From a virus, in IMG/VR virus record IMGVR_UViG_3300045970_000883, positions 1 through 42,000 of that record: 42,000 nt of DNA. One strand, given 5' to 3'. This document shows positions 33,434 to 40,204 of the stretch, one piece after another (positions within the stretch are counted from its first letter, which is position 1; each line of letters opens with the position of its first letter). Below the pieces are notes generated by a model that ran no database searches, was not told where the DNA came from, and saw nothing but the letters and a program-made list of their open reading frames with translations. The position numbers and the translations under genes were made by a program.

Positions 33434-35550
33434 CGACCCTGACCGGCATCCTCCGGGACTCGGGAGGCAACCCGATCACCGGCACCCTCTGGCTCGAGAT
33501 CTCCCAGGCGGGGACCTTCAGCCCGGGGGCGATCCTCGTGACGCCCCTCCAGCCGAGCGTCTTCACCCTCACGGCCGGCTCGATCAGCGGCCCGGGCGGG
33601 GGCCCGTATTCCGTCTACGGGAACGACGGGATCACCCCGTCCGTCACCTTCTACCGCCTGACGGCGTTCGACGCCGCCGGCTCCCAGGTCCTCCGCCTGA
33701 ACGTCAACCTCACGGGCGCGTCCGTCGACATGGGGGCCATGACGATCGCCCCGACGCAGAGCTGGGTCTCGCCGCCCGGTTACATCCTCTCCCTCGGGGG
33801 AGACGTCACCGGTCCCTCGACCGGAGCCACCGTGACGAAGATCCAGGGGAAGTCCGTACTCGGGCCTCCGTGGACTCCGGGCCACCTGATGACCGTCCAG
33901 CCGGACGGGAGCCTCGCGCTCGTCGCCCTGGCCGTCCAGGACAAGGGCGGGCAGGTCTTCAACGTGAAGGCCTACGGTGCGACGGGGAACGGATCGACCG
34001 ACGACACGGCGGCCATCAACGCGACGATCGCCGCCGCGGCCGCCGTCACTCCTCGAGGAGTGGTCTTCTTCCCCCCGGGAACCTACCTCACCACGGGAGG
34101 GCACGACCTCAACGGCCTCTCGGGGCTCTCCATCGTCGGCTCCGGACAAGGCTCGACGGTCTTCCGGCTCGGGCACGCCACCAACGATCTCTTCTCGATC
34201 GGCGCGACGGTCACCGCGAACCTCGTCCTCCGGGACTTCTCGGTCACGTCCGACACCGTCACGCGGACCGGGGGATGGGTCTTCCACGTCAACAACGCTT
34301 ACAACGGCACGGGGATGCTCCGACGGTCCTACTTCGGCGGGCTCGAGCTGAGGAAGCAGTTCAACGGCCTCGGGATCAAGAAGTACGAATTCGTGATGGC
34401 CGAGAAGATCCTCGTCTGGGATCCGGCCTCCAGCACCACCGGCGTCGGCCTCCAGGCCGGCCAGGCGACGTCCTCGAACATCAACCAGGGCTCGGAGCTC
34501 CACCTCTCGGACGTCCAGATCTACGGGAACGACCTCGCTGGCGGGTCACCCTACTTCGGGTCGGCCTTCCGGATCGAAGACTGCGATGCGGTCTACATGG
34601 CGCGGTGCGGCGGAGCAGGCCTCTACGGGAAGGTCCTCAACCTCGTCGCGAACAGCGGCGGCCATACCCCCGCGAACCACTTCTTCATGCTCTGCGCCTT
34701 CGACGCCACGAAGACCGGGCCCTCGTGCCATGTTGGGGGAACGGGATCGTTCGAAAATCTCCAGTGGAACGGGTGCTGGTTCGCCTCGGCCGGCAAGCTG
34801 GCCGGAGGAACCGCATCCGCCCCGGCGTTCCTCGTCGACTGCACCGGCGCCGTCACCATGTCGAAGGTGACCGACTCGACCTTCTACGCTTCTGCCGGGA
34901 ACGGCCTGCGGGTCGCGTCCTCGAACCACGTCACGCTCCTCGTCGAAGGGAACACGTTCTCGTCCTGCGGCACCGGAGCGGTGGCCGGCAACAGGGCGGG
35001 CATCTACGTGAGCGTCCCGACCGGTTACCTCGCCCCGTCCATCGTCGGAAACCTCGAGGCGAACAGCGGGCTCTATTCGCTCGAGACGGCGGCCACGGCG
35101 ACGAAGGTCTGGGTGACGGGCAACAAGTTCCTGACCGCCGTTTCCTACGGCGTCGCCCCGGAGACCTCGCAGTTCATCATCGCCCGGGCGAAGTCCACCT
35201 ACATCGCCATCAACGCCACCGGCCTCGTGGACATCCCCTCGGCCACCGTCACCTTCACCCCGCCGATCAACTGCCGGGCCGCCGTGATGTTCGGCGTGGA
35301 TGCCTCCATGGCGGTCGCCGACACCCTCATCGTGAAGCTCGTGGTGAACGGCACCGTCCAGGACGTGGAAGTCGTCCTGAACCTCGCCGGAGCGGGCTCG
35401 CGGTGCACCGCGACGAATACCACCACCGTCGAGTTGACGGCCGGGACGTCCTACACGATCAAGCTCCAGGCTGCGATTGCGGTGGCCGGCAACTACAACG
35501 TCTTCGGACCGAATTCCGGGCTGACCGTCGTGGCGATCGGCCCGGCGTAG
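33430..35550 (+). CDS. Tailspike with pectate-lyase-like beta-helix
   Basis: 706 residues in a GTGA overlap. The first about 170 residues are a beta-rich particle-binding head (LTGILRDSGGNPITGTLWLEI is the usual N-terminal motif). VFNVKAYGATGNGSTDDTAA from about 176 starts the right-handed beta-helix of the pectate-lyase superfamily. Parallel-helix rungs follow (SIVGSGQGSTVFRLG, NLVLRDFSVTSDT), and the C-terminus is a beta-rich tip (VVNGTVQDVEVVLNLAG). A trimeric spike that binds and probably cuts host surface polysaccharide; the substrate is unknown. Podoviruses typically carry one such gene near the lysis genes. Confidence 0.85.
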   Translation: MTTLTGILRDSGGNPITGTLWLEISQAGTFSPGAILVTPLQPSVFTLTAGSISGPGGGPYSVYGNDGITPSVTFYRLTAFDAAGSQVLRLNVNLTGASVDMGAMTIAPTQSWVSPPGYILSLGGDVTGPSTGATVTKIQGKSVLGPPWTPGHLMTVQPDGSLALVALAVQDKGGQVFNVKAYGATGNGSTDDTAAINATIAAAAAVTPRGVVFFPPGTYLTTGGHDLNGLSGLSIVGSGQGSTVFRLGHATNDLFSIGATVTANLVLRDFSVTSDTVTRTGGWVFHVNNAYNGTGMLRRSYFGGLELRKQFNGLGIKKYEFVMAEKILVWDPASSTTGVGLQAGQATSSNINQGSELHLSDVQIYGNDLAGGSPYFGSAFRIEDCDAVYMARCGGAGLYGKVLNLVANSGGHTPANHFFMLCAFDATKTGPSCHVGGTGSFENLQWNGCWFASAGKLAGGTASAPAFLVDCTGAVTMSKVTDSTFYASAGNGLRVASSNHVTLLVEGNTFSSCGTGAVAGNRAGIYVSVPTGYLAPSIVGNLEANSGLYSLETAATATKVWVTGNKFLTAVSYGVAPETSQFIIARAKSTYIAINATGLVDIPSATVTFTPPINCRAAVMFGVDASMAVADTLIVKLVVNGTVQDVEVVLNLAGAGSRCTATNTTTVELTAGTSYTIKLQAAIAVAGNYNVFGPNSGLTVVAIGPA

Positions 35551-35561
35551 GGGAGGCGAAC

Positions 35562-36164
35562 GTGCAGAGCGACTTCGACGTAGCGCTCCGGCGGGTCCTC
35601 GAGTTCGAGGGCGGGAAGGTCGACGACCCGAACGACAAGGGCGGCCGGACGAACCGGGGGATCACGCAGCGCACCTACGATGGGTGGAGGAGAGACCAAA
35701 GTCTCCCTCCCCGGGACGTGTGGGAGCTCGAGGACGCCGAGCTGCGGGCGATCTACCGCAACCTCTACTGGTGGCCGGCGAAGGACCTCACGTTCCCGCT
35801 CAACCTCGTCGTCTTCGACTCCGCCGTCCTCTTCGGCCCGAGCCGCGCCGCCGGCTGGCTCGCGGCCGCTTCCTGGCACCCGGCCTCACCCGAGGCCCAG
35901 GCGTGGGCGATCCTCTGCATGAGGCGGGACCGGCACCGGGAGAACGTCGCGAAGGACCCGAGCCAGAAGCGGTTCCTCAACGGCTGGATGAACCGCCTCG
36001 AGGGCCTCGCGGAGGCCGTTTTCCCGAAGAATGGGAAGCAAGGGGGAGACAGGTGGCTGCAACCCGTGACAGGCGAGCAGATCGAATCCCTTGCCAAGGT
36101 AGATGTCGCGAGTTCGACCCTCGTGTCCCGCTCCAATTTAAACCCCTCTCCCGTAAAGGGTTAG
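35562..36164 (+). CDS. Endolysin, GH108 N-acetylmuramidase
   Basis: 200 residues from GTG 35562 with GGGAGG upstream. VLEFEGGKVDDPNDKGGRTN carries the GH108 catalytic motif (Glu16 of EGG, then the DPNDxGGxTNxGI stretch), followed by RTYDGW. The peptidoglycan-binding half reads YWWPAKDLTFPLNLVVFDSAV. It hydrolyses the glycan strand at lysis; no signal peptide, so it needs a holin. About 25 codons at the 3' end overlap a tRNA-Gly-like sequence (36089-36135), the probable attP core. Residues after about 175 are therefore att-derived and would change when the phage integrates. It is cut off from the membrane-protein block by 26 kb. Confidence 0.85.
   Translation: MQSDFDVALRRVLEFEGGKVDDPNDKGGRTNRGITQRTYDGWRRDQSLPPRDVWELEDAELRAIYRNLYWWPAKDLTFPLNLVVFDSAVLFGPSRAAGWLAAASWHPASPEAQAWAILCMRRDRHRENVAKDPSQKRFLNGWMNRLEGLAEAVFPKNGKQGGDRWLQPVTGEQIESLAKVDVASSTLVSRSNLNPSPVKG
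36089..36135 (+). other. attP core: 3' half of tRNA-Gly(GCC)
   Basis: From CCTTGCCAAGG (anticodon loop TTGCCAA, anticodon GCC) through the T-arm GCGAG-TTCGACC-CTCGT to GTCCCGCTCCA, this matches the 3' half of bacterial tRNA-Gly(GCC) closely. The 5' half of a tRNA (D-arm, anticodon 5' strand) is absent, so it is not a functional tRNA gene. With the integrase gene next door it is the expected attP: integration would restore the host tRNA gene. It lies inside the endolysin reading frame. Confidence 0.75.
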
Positions 36165-36170
36165 CGAAAA

Positions 36171-36200
36171 GGGCCGGCAGCAACGCCGGCCCTTCTTGCT
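36171..36200. terminator. Bidirectional rho-independent terminator
   Basis: GGGCCGGC (36171-36178) pairs with GCCGGCCC (36185-36192) around a 6-base loop. On the plus strand TTCTTGCTT follows; on the minus strand the tail is TTTTCGCT. It lies between two converging operons (endolysin and integrase), exactly where a shared terminator is expected. Confidence 0.8.
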
Positions 36201-36272
36201 TCCGGGGTGCGTCCGATAGGTAACGCACGGCGACGCACGGCGACGCGAAAACAGGAAGCACAGAGGAAGCAC
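36197..36272. repeat. Candidate integrase arm-type sites
   Basis: AGGAAGCAC at 36253-36261 and 36264-36272, with TGCTTCC (inverted GGAAGCA) at 36197-36203. Separately, ACGCACGGCG occurs twice head to tail at 36223-36242 with a partial third copy. Short direct repeats beside attP are typical of tyrosine-integrase arm-binding sites. Assignment is inference. Confidence 0.4.
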
Positions 36273-36276
36273 GGAA

Positions 36277-37320
36277 TTAGGAGGGGAGACGAGCGAGGAG
36301 CGCCTCGAGGGCCGAGTACCGGGCCTTCGCGTAGCGCCCCGCCACCCGCGTCGTCCGCTGCCCGAGGAGCGCCGCGATCAGCTCGAGCGACGTCCCGGCC
36401 TCGAGGAGCTCCACGGCCCAGGAGCGCCGGAGATCGTGAGGCGTCTTCCCGACGACCGGGGGATCCGCGGCCGCCGTGGCGGTCTGAATCACCCGGAGGA
36501 CCCGGTTGTAGGCCCGAGGGCCCTTCCGCGGCCCGGGGAAGACGAGCGGACCGGCCCGGGGAATCGTCTCGAGGACGGCCACGGCCTTCCGGGAGAGAGG
36601 AACGTCCAGCGGCTCGTCCGTCTTCTCCTGGCCTTGCAGGAGCCTCAGACGCCCTTCCTCGACCTGATCCCAGCGCAGGGTGAGGGCGTCGCCGATCCGG
36701 AGCCCGGACGCACGGAGGAAGCAAAGCAGGCCCGAGCACCAGGCCGGCGCGGCGGCGCAGGTCCGCCGGAGCTCGTCGTCCGACCAGAGGACGTGTCGTT
36801 CCGGGTACCCGAAAGAAACCGAGAGCTGGAGGGTAGGGTCGGAACCTATGTGACCGTCCCTCAGCCCACGGCGGAGCGCCGGCCGGAGGACGCCGAGGTA
36901 TCCGGCGACCGTCGCCTCCTTCCGGGTCTTCCGCAGCTCGAGGAGCGCCTCCTCGATCTCGCCGGCCCGTAGCTGGTCCGCCGGCCGGGCCCCGAACCGG
37001 CCCTGCCACCAGTGGATCCACGACTTCTTGTCCTTCCAGGTGGAAGGGGAGGCGTCGGCGAGGTACTTCTCGTACGACTCGAGGAGATCCCCGACCGTCT
37101 TTCCGTTCCCCGGCTTCGCCCCCCCACCCGGCCCCCAGGCGGCCGCCATCTCCCGCTGGAGGATCTCGTCGGCTACCTTCGCCGACGTCGTCCGGGGAAT
37201 GGCGAGGTGGGCGATCCGCCGGCCGTCCGGTGCGTCGAATTCGACGCTGAACCAGCGGTCGGTGTGGACGGAGCCGTCCGGGAGACGGCGCTTCCGGCGG
37301 AAGGCTCGGGCGCGGGGCAT
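36277..37320 (-). CDS. int: Tyrosine recombinase (integrase)
   Basis: 347 residues. The N-terminal part (residues about 1-65) resembles an arm-binding domain, then a core-binding domain with TVGDLLESYEKYLAD at about 75-89. The catalytic set is Arg208 (ASGLRIGDALTL), Lys233 (GQEKTDEPLDVPL), His295-x-x-Arg298 (TPHDLRRSWA) and the nucleophile Tyr330 (RVAGRYAKARY). The usual second His (LGH) is Gln321 (LLGQRTTRV), a variation seen in some recombinases. The gene begins 3 bases after the lipoprotein stop, so the two are likely co-transcribed. Its 3' end faces attP. Confidence 0.9.
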   Translation of the reverse strand: MPRARAFRRKRRLPDGSVHTDRWFSVEFDAPDGRRIAHLAIPRTTSAKVADEILQREMAAAWGPGGGAKPGNGKTVGDLLESYEKYLADASPSTWKDKKSWIHWWQGRFGARPADQLRAGEIEEALLELRKTRKEATVAGYLGVLRPALRRGLRDGHIGSDPTLQLSVSFGYPERHVLWSDDELRRTCAAAPAWCSGLLCFLRASGLRIGDALTLRWDQVEEGRLRLLQGQEKTDEPLDVPLSRKAVAVLETIPRAGPLVFPGPRKGPRAYNRVLRVIQTATAAADPPVVGKTPHDLRRSWAVELLEAGTSLELIAALLGQRTTRVAGRYAKARYSALEALLARLPS

Positions 37321-37323
37321 GGA

Positions 37324-37893
37324 TTAGCGCGTCCTCCGCTGAGGGGCTTGGCAGACCTCGGGAAGTGGAGAGATGGTGAAGGATTCGTTCGTCGCATTGC
37401 CCGGGTACCGCCGAAAGATCTGATCGAGGAACCCGTAGACGATGGGGATCGGGGAAGGATTGGAACCGGAGCTGATGACTTCCCCCTCCCAGAGAATCTT
37501 CAGCTTCTCGGTGGAGGTCGCATCGAAGACGTAAACGGTGAATGTTCTCTCCCAGACCCCGGTGGTCGTGATCTGGCTCTTGTCCTGCCAATGGGACGTA
37601 TCCCGAGAGCGGTATCCGATCGGAGTGCCGCCGTTGCTGAAGGCGAAAGCGACGACCGCGGCAGGGTCATTCTCCGGATCGACAAGCCTTAGACCTGCGG
37701 CTTCGAAGTGCCTGAGAAGGCATTCGTTGACGTTCTGTTCTTGAAGTGAAGGTGCCTCGCTCGTCTTTAAAAGAGCGAAGGTCGCGGGCTTTGTGCCTGG
37801 CGTCAACGCCCTCGCAGAGACCTTGCCGACGAGCGTTGTGCCGCAGCCACCAAGAGAGATGGTGGCGAGTAGAACGAGTGCACGTGTGAGCAC
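37324..37893 (-). CDS. Lipoprotein in the lysogeny operon
   Basis: 189 residues from GTG 37893, chosen because AAGGAGG lies 6 bases before it on the minus strand; the frame extends upstream without a site. MLTRALVLLATISLGGCGTT is a clear lipoprotein signal (lipobox LGGC). The mature chain (LVGKVSARAL..., FAFSNGGTPIGYR, GVWERTFTVYVFDA) resembles DUF4136-type lipoproteins, which are bacterial outer-membrane-associated. Base composition is less GC-rich than the rest of the genome. Position between the repressor candidate and the integrase, on the strand expected to be on in the prophage, suggests superinfection exclusion or lysogenic conversion. Confidence 0.75.
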   Translation of the reverse strand: MLTRALVLLATISLGGCGTTLVGKVSARALTPGTKPATFALLKTSEAPSLQEQNVNECLLRHFEAAGLRLVDPENDPAAVVAFAFSNGGTPIGYRSRDTSHWQDKSQITTTGVWERTFTVYVFDATSTEKLKILWEGEVISSGSNPSPIPIVYGFLDQIFRRYPGNATNESFTISPLPEVCQAPQRRTR

Positions 37894-38055
37894 GAATACC
37901 TCCTTGTCCGTGGCGTGTGTCGCGCGGCTTGCTTGGCCTGGGTCGTCCTTGGGTTTCTTAACGGCTTCGTCGGCAGGGAGGGCATCCGGGGCTGTCGCAG
38001 CGGTGGCAAGGAAGGGGAAAAAGCACGAGCTGACCCATCGCCCCGCCATCCACCC
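37894..38055. other. Spacer between RHH gene and lipoprotein gene
   Basis: 162 bases that are less GC-rich than the genome. On the minus strand the end holds AAGGAGGTATTC, the ribosome site of the lipoprotein. I see no convincing promoter or terminator. An open frame runs through in the lipoprotein frame, but no ribosome site supports a longer protein. Confidence 0.4.
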
Positions 38056-38307
38056 TCACGCTCCCTGCGCTCGTCGACGTCGTTTCTGCGGAGGCTCTGG
38101 ATTGGCCGCAGGAGCGCGCTCCTCTTGCTTCGGAACGCCTGGCCCCACCATCCCACGATGCTCTAGAGCTTCCCGCAGAAGCATCCCCACGACCTGCGAG
38201 CGGGTAATCCGATACGGCCCACCCGCGAGCGCGTCGATCGCACGCAGGGACTCGACATCCACTCGGCCAGAGACCGGTACCGATACATCAAGAGGCTCTT
38301 TCGCCAC
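38056..38307 (-). CDS. Ribbon-helix-helix repressor candidate
   Basis: 83 residues from GTG 38307. The first 50 residues (DVSVPVSGRVDVESLRAIDALAGGPYRITRSQVVGMLLREALE) have the strand-helix-helix pattern of Arc/CopG-type DNA-binding proteins: DVSVPVSGRVD is the strand, the rest two helices. The tail is basic and Pro-rich (EPPQKRRRRAQ). No CI-like repressor is present elsewhere, so this is the best candidate for maintaining lysogeny. It starts at or next to a predicted transcription start, suggesting a leaderless mRNA. Confidence 0.65.
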   Translation of the reverse strand: MAKEPLDVSVPVSGRVDVESLRAIDALAGGPYRITRSQVVGMLLREALEHRGMVGPGVPKQEERAPAANPEPPQKRRRRAQGA

Positions 38308-38342
38308 GTTTGAACCCTAACACCGCAAAAAACCCTTGACAA
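38307..38342 (-). promoter_or_regulatory. Leftward promoter of the lysogeny operon
   Basis: On the minus strand, TTGTCA (38342-38337) and TAGGGT (38319-38314) are 17 bases apart. The start expected 7 bases downstream falls at 38307, the first base of the repressor's GTG. This would give a leaderless message, as with lambda's maintenance promoter. Confidence 0.5.
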
Positions 38343-38371
38343 ACATCCGGATTGTGCCGATCGTACCGGAC
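38336..38371 (+). promoter_or_regulatory. Rightward early promoter
   Basis: TTGACA (38336-38341), 17 bases, then GATCGT (38359-38364), weak but with the key A2 and T6. The predicted start at about 38371 is one base before GTG 38372. The -35 box shares five bases with the leftward -35 (TTGACAA reads as both TTGACA and, reversed, TTGTCA), so the two promoters would compete. Confidence 0.45.
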
Positions 38372-38388
38372 GTGCCAGACGTAACGAT
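38353..38388 (+). repeat. Four 9-bp direct repeats, candidate operators
   Basis: TGTGCCGAT, CGTACCGGA, CGTGCCAGA and CGTAACGAT follow one another without gaps (38353, 38362, 38371, 38380), sharing a YGTRCCRG-like core. They cover the -10 region and start of the rightward promoter. Tandem short direct repeats are a usual operator form for ribbon-helix-helix repressors (for example omega). Assignment is inference. Confidence 0.5.
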
Positions 38389-38593
38389 CAAGACGAACGA
38401 GACGAATCGCTCGAACAGGGGCCGGCGGCGCACGCCGGGAGTGGTTACGTGGGTGCGCCTGCCCGAGGCGGTGCACGGTCGACTGAAGACCCGCGCCGAC
38501 CGCGTCGGTAGGCCCATGGCCGAACTGATCCGCGTGGCCGTTGAAATCTCGCTCCGGCGGCCTCTCGGCGTTCGCAGGAGGAAGGCGTCATGA
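38372..38593 (+). CDS. Second ribbon-helix-helix protein, first early gene
   Basis: 73 residues from GTG 38372 (79 from GTG 38354). GVVTWVRLPEAVHGRLKTRA followed by DRVGRPMAELIRVAVEISLRR is a clear RHH pattern: the strand VTWVRL, then two helices. The N-terminal 25 residues are basic and disordered and encoded over the operator-like repeats. A Cro-like antagonist of the divergent RHH repressor is likely. Its stop overlaps the next ATG (ATGA). Confidence 0.65.
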   Translation: MPDVTIKTNETNRSNRGRRRTPGVVTWVRLPEAVHGRLKTRADRVGRPMAELIRVAVEISLRRPLGVRRRKAS

Positions 38594-38985
38594 AGCTCCT
38601 GGCCTGGCTCACAGGTATAACTTCTGTCCCGGAAGCCGCCCCTGCCACGGGAAACCTCGTCCGCTTTTCCCGGGTCGGCGCCCTCGTCCCCCTCCGCCCG
38701 AACGGCCTCCCCTCGCCGAACAGCGCCGCGGCCGAGCTGGTAAGGGTCTTCCTCGAGCCCCGGGTCTCCGGTGGCGGGAACCTGAAGTCGATCGCGATGG
38801 AGCTGGGGCGGGAGCCCCGCCGGATCTACAACGAGGCGGAAGGGGAGTCGATCCTCTCCTGGGACATCGTCGACCGGGCCGGGGCGCTCCTCTCTCTCGA
38901 GGACCGGCTGATTCTTGGCCGCTTCCTGATGGACCGCTGGGGCCTTTCCGTGACCGTCGGACCGATCCCCCGGCTCGAGGCCTGA
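38590..38985 (+). CDS. Early regulator candidate, possibly HTH/CII-like
   Basis: 131 residues from ATG 38590. LKSIAMELGREPRRIYNEAEGESILSW in the middle resembles a helix-turn-helix of phage CII-type or regulatory proteins, and SLEDRLILGRFLMDRWGLSV would be a dimerisation helix. The N-terminal 45 residues are Pro-rich and unassigned. Second gene of the early operon, in the place of a lysis-lysogeny regulator. The assignment is weak. Confidence 0.5.
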   Translation: MKLLAWLTGITSVPEAAPATGNLVRFSRVGALVPLRPNGLPSPNSAAAELVRVFLEPRVSGGGNLKSIAMELGREPRRIYNEAEGESILSWDIVDRAGALLSLEDRLILGRFLMDRWGLSVTVGPIPRLEA

Positions 38986-38987
38986 CG

Positions 38988-39215
38988 ATGATGCTGGCGA
39001 ACGCCCGCACGGCCGACTCGACGACCGTCCACCACGGGATCCTGGCCCCCTGGCTACTGCGGCCCATACCCGACGGTGAGAGCGAGTGGGCCGGGGCTCT
39101 ATGCGCCTCGCGCCCTCCGTGGCTGGGCAGCGTCGACTTTCGCAACCTCAAGCGGACGAGGAAGCCGGTCACGTGCCTGCGGTGCCTCCGGATGGCCCGG
39201 CGGGGGAAGCCCTGA
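38988..39215 (+). CDS. Small Cys-containing early protein
   Basis: 75 residues from ATG 38988 (38991 possible). HHGILAPWLLRPIPDGES in the first half and TCLRCLRMARRGKP at the end. The three Cys suggest a single zinc site. The stop shares a base with the next ATG (TGATG). I know similar short proteins in phage early regions, but none with a function. Confidence 0.6.
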   Translation: MMLANARTADSTTVHHGILAPWLLRPIPDGESEWAGALCASRPPWLGSVDFRNLKRTRKPVTCLRCLRMARRGKP

Positions 39216-39469
39216 TGCCGGCCCGCGTGGCGCCCCCGAACAGCCGCGGACTCGTACCCGGCAAGGTCCTCCTCACCCTCGACGACGCCGCGTTCGCGCT
39301 CTCGTGCGGCCGGACGGTCGTCTACGAGCTCGTCCAGCGTGGCCGGTTGATCGCGGTGGGGAGCGGGCGCGGCCGGAAGGTGACGGCGACCTCGGTACGT
39401 CAGTACGTCGATGGGCTCGTCTCGGCCGTGCGCCGGGAGCGGGTGATGCCGGAGGTCCGGCAGCAGTAG
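39215..39469 (+). CDS. Excisionase-like HTH protein
   Basis: 84 residues from ATG 39215. LLTLDDAAFALSCGRTVVYEL, then VQRGRLIAVGSGRGRKVTAT, is the HTH_17 (MerR-like, excisionase-type) winged-helix: first helix, turn with GRTVVYELV, and the wing. A DNA-binding partner of the integrase or an early regulator. It lies 2 kb from int, on the lytic strand, as expected if expressed only on induction. Confidence 0.75.
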   Translation: MPARVAPPNSRGLVPGKVLLTLDDAAFALSCGRTVVYELVQRGRLIAVGSGRGRKVTATSVRQYVDGLVSAVRRERVMPEVRQQ

Positions 39470-39496
39470 TTCCAGGGGAAGGGAAGGAGAAGGGCG

Positions 39497-39844
39497 ATGG
39501 CGATGGAAGTGGGGCAGGACTGGTTCTTCGGAGAGGCGCAGGAGCGATTCCTCGCGTCCCCGGAGCTGACGAACGTGGCGATCCCCCTCCCGAGGGGCGC
39601 GGCCGCGGAGATGGACGCTCCGGAGGCTGAAGGCTGGCCCTGCGTGATCGAGGGCGAGCCCGCCGGCCGGGAGTTCGCGCGGAAGTACCGCGGCGAGATC
39701 GGCGCCGAGTGGGAGGTCCTCGAGGAGAACCTCGCGCTCCGCCTCCTGGCGTGCTCGGCATTCGACGTTCCGGCCGTGATCGCGGCCATGAAAAAGGGCG
39801 AGACGTTTCGGACCCGGTTCGCCGAGTACCGGCTCGTGAAGTAG
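39497..39844 (+). CDS. Hypothetical early protein
   Basis: 115 residues preceded by GGGAAGGAGAAGG. It is acidic, with helical ends (WEVLEENLALRLLACSAFDV, VIAAMKKGETFRTRFAEY). No family recognised. It lies 15 bases before the next gene's start and probably belongs with the DUF2303 cluster. Confidence 0.6.
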   Translation: MAMEVGQDWFFGEAQERFLASPELTNVAIPLPRGAAAEMDAPEAEGWPCVIEGEPAGREFARKYRGEIGAEWEVLEENLALRLLACSAFDVPAVIAAMKKGETFRTRFAEYRLVK

Positions 39845-39859
39845 GCAGAAGGAGGACTC

Positions 39860-40204
39860 TTGGCAGACATCCCGCAGGTGATGACCTTCACCCCTCTCTC
39901 GACGACGCTCCAGACCGTTCACCAGGGCCGCGCGAAGTTCCTCCTCGAGGCGATCGACGACGCCATCACCGAATGCGTGGCGGCCTCCTCGAGGCTCGGC
40001 GGCCCCAGCAAGGTGACGGTGAGCCTGACCTTCACCCCCGGGAAGGGCGCCATGAGCGTCGCCGGGCTCGTCAACCTGAAGAAGCCCGAGGGCGGGACCG
40101 TGCCGGCCCTCTTCTACGTCGACAAGGCGGGCCGCCTCGTGGAGGACGACCCGGAGCAGGAGCGCCTCCCGTTCGTGGAGTCGATCCGGAGGACTGACGG
40201 GTGA
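39860..40204 (+). CDS. Hypothetical protein linked to DUF2303
   Basis: 114 residues from TTG 39860, supported by GGAGGA 5 bases upstream; no ATG or GTG fits. An N-terminal helix (GRAKFLLEAIDDAITECVA) is followed by beta strands (KVTVSLTFTPGKG, ALFYVDKAGRL). It overlaps the DUF2303 gene by 4 bases, and I know similar small proteins next to DUF2303 genes, but none with a proven role. Confidence 0.6.
   Translation: MADIPQVMTFTPLSTTLQTVHQGRAKFLLEAIDDAITECVAASSRLGGPSKVTVSLTFTPGKGAMSVAGLVNLKKPEGGTVPALFYVDKAGRLVEDDPEQERLPFVESIRRTDG

Noticed and set aside
36089-36135. A functional tRNA gene
   Set aside because: Only the 3' half is present; there is no acceptor 5' strand or D-arm upstream.
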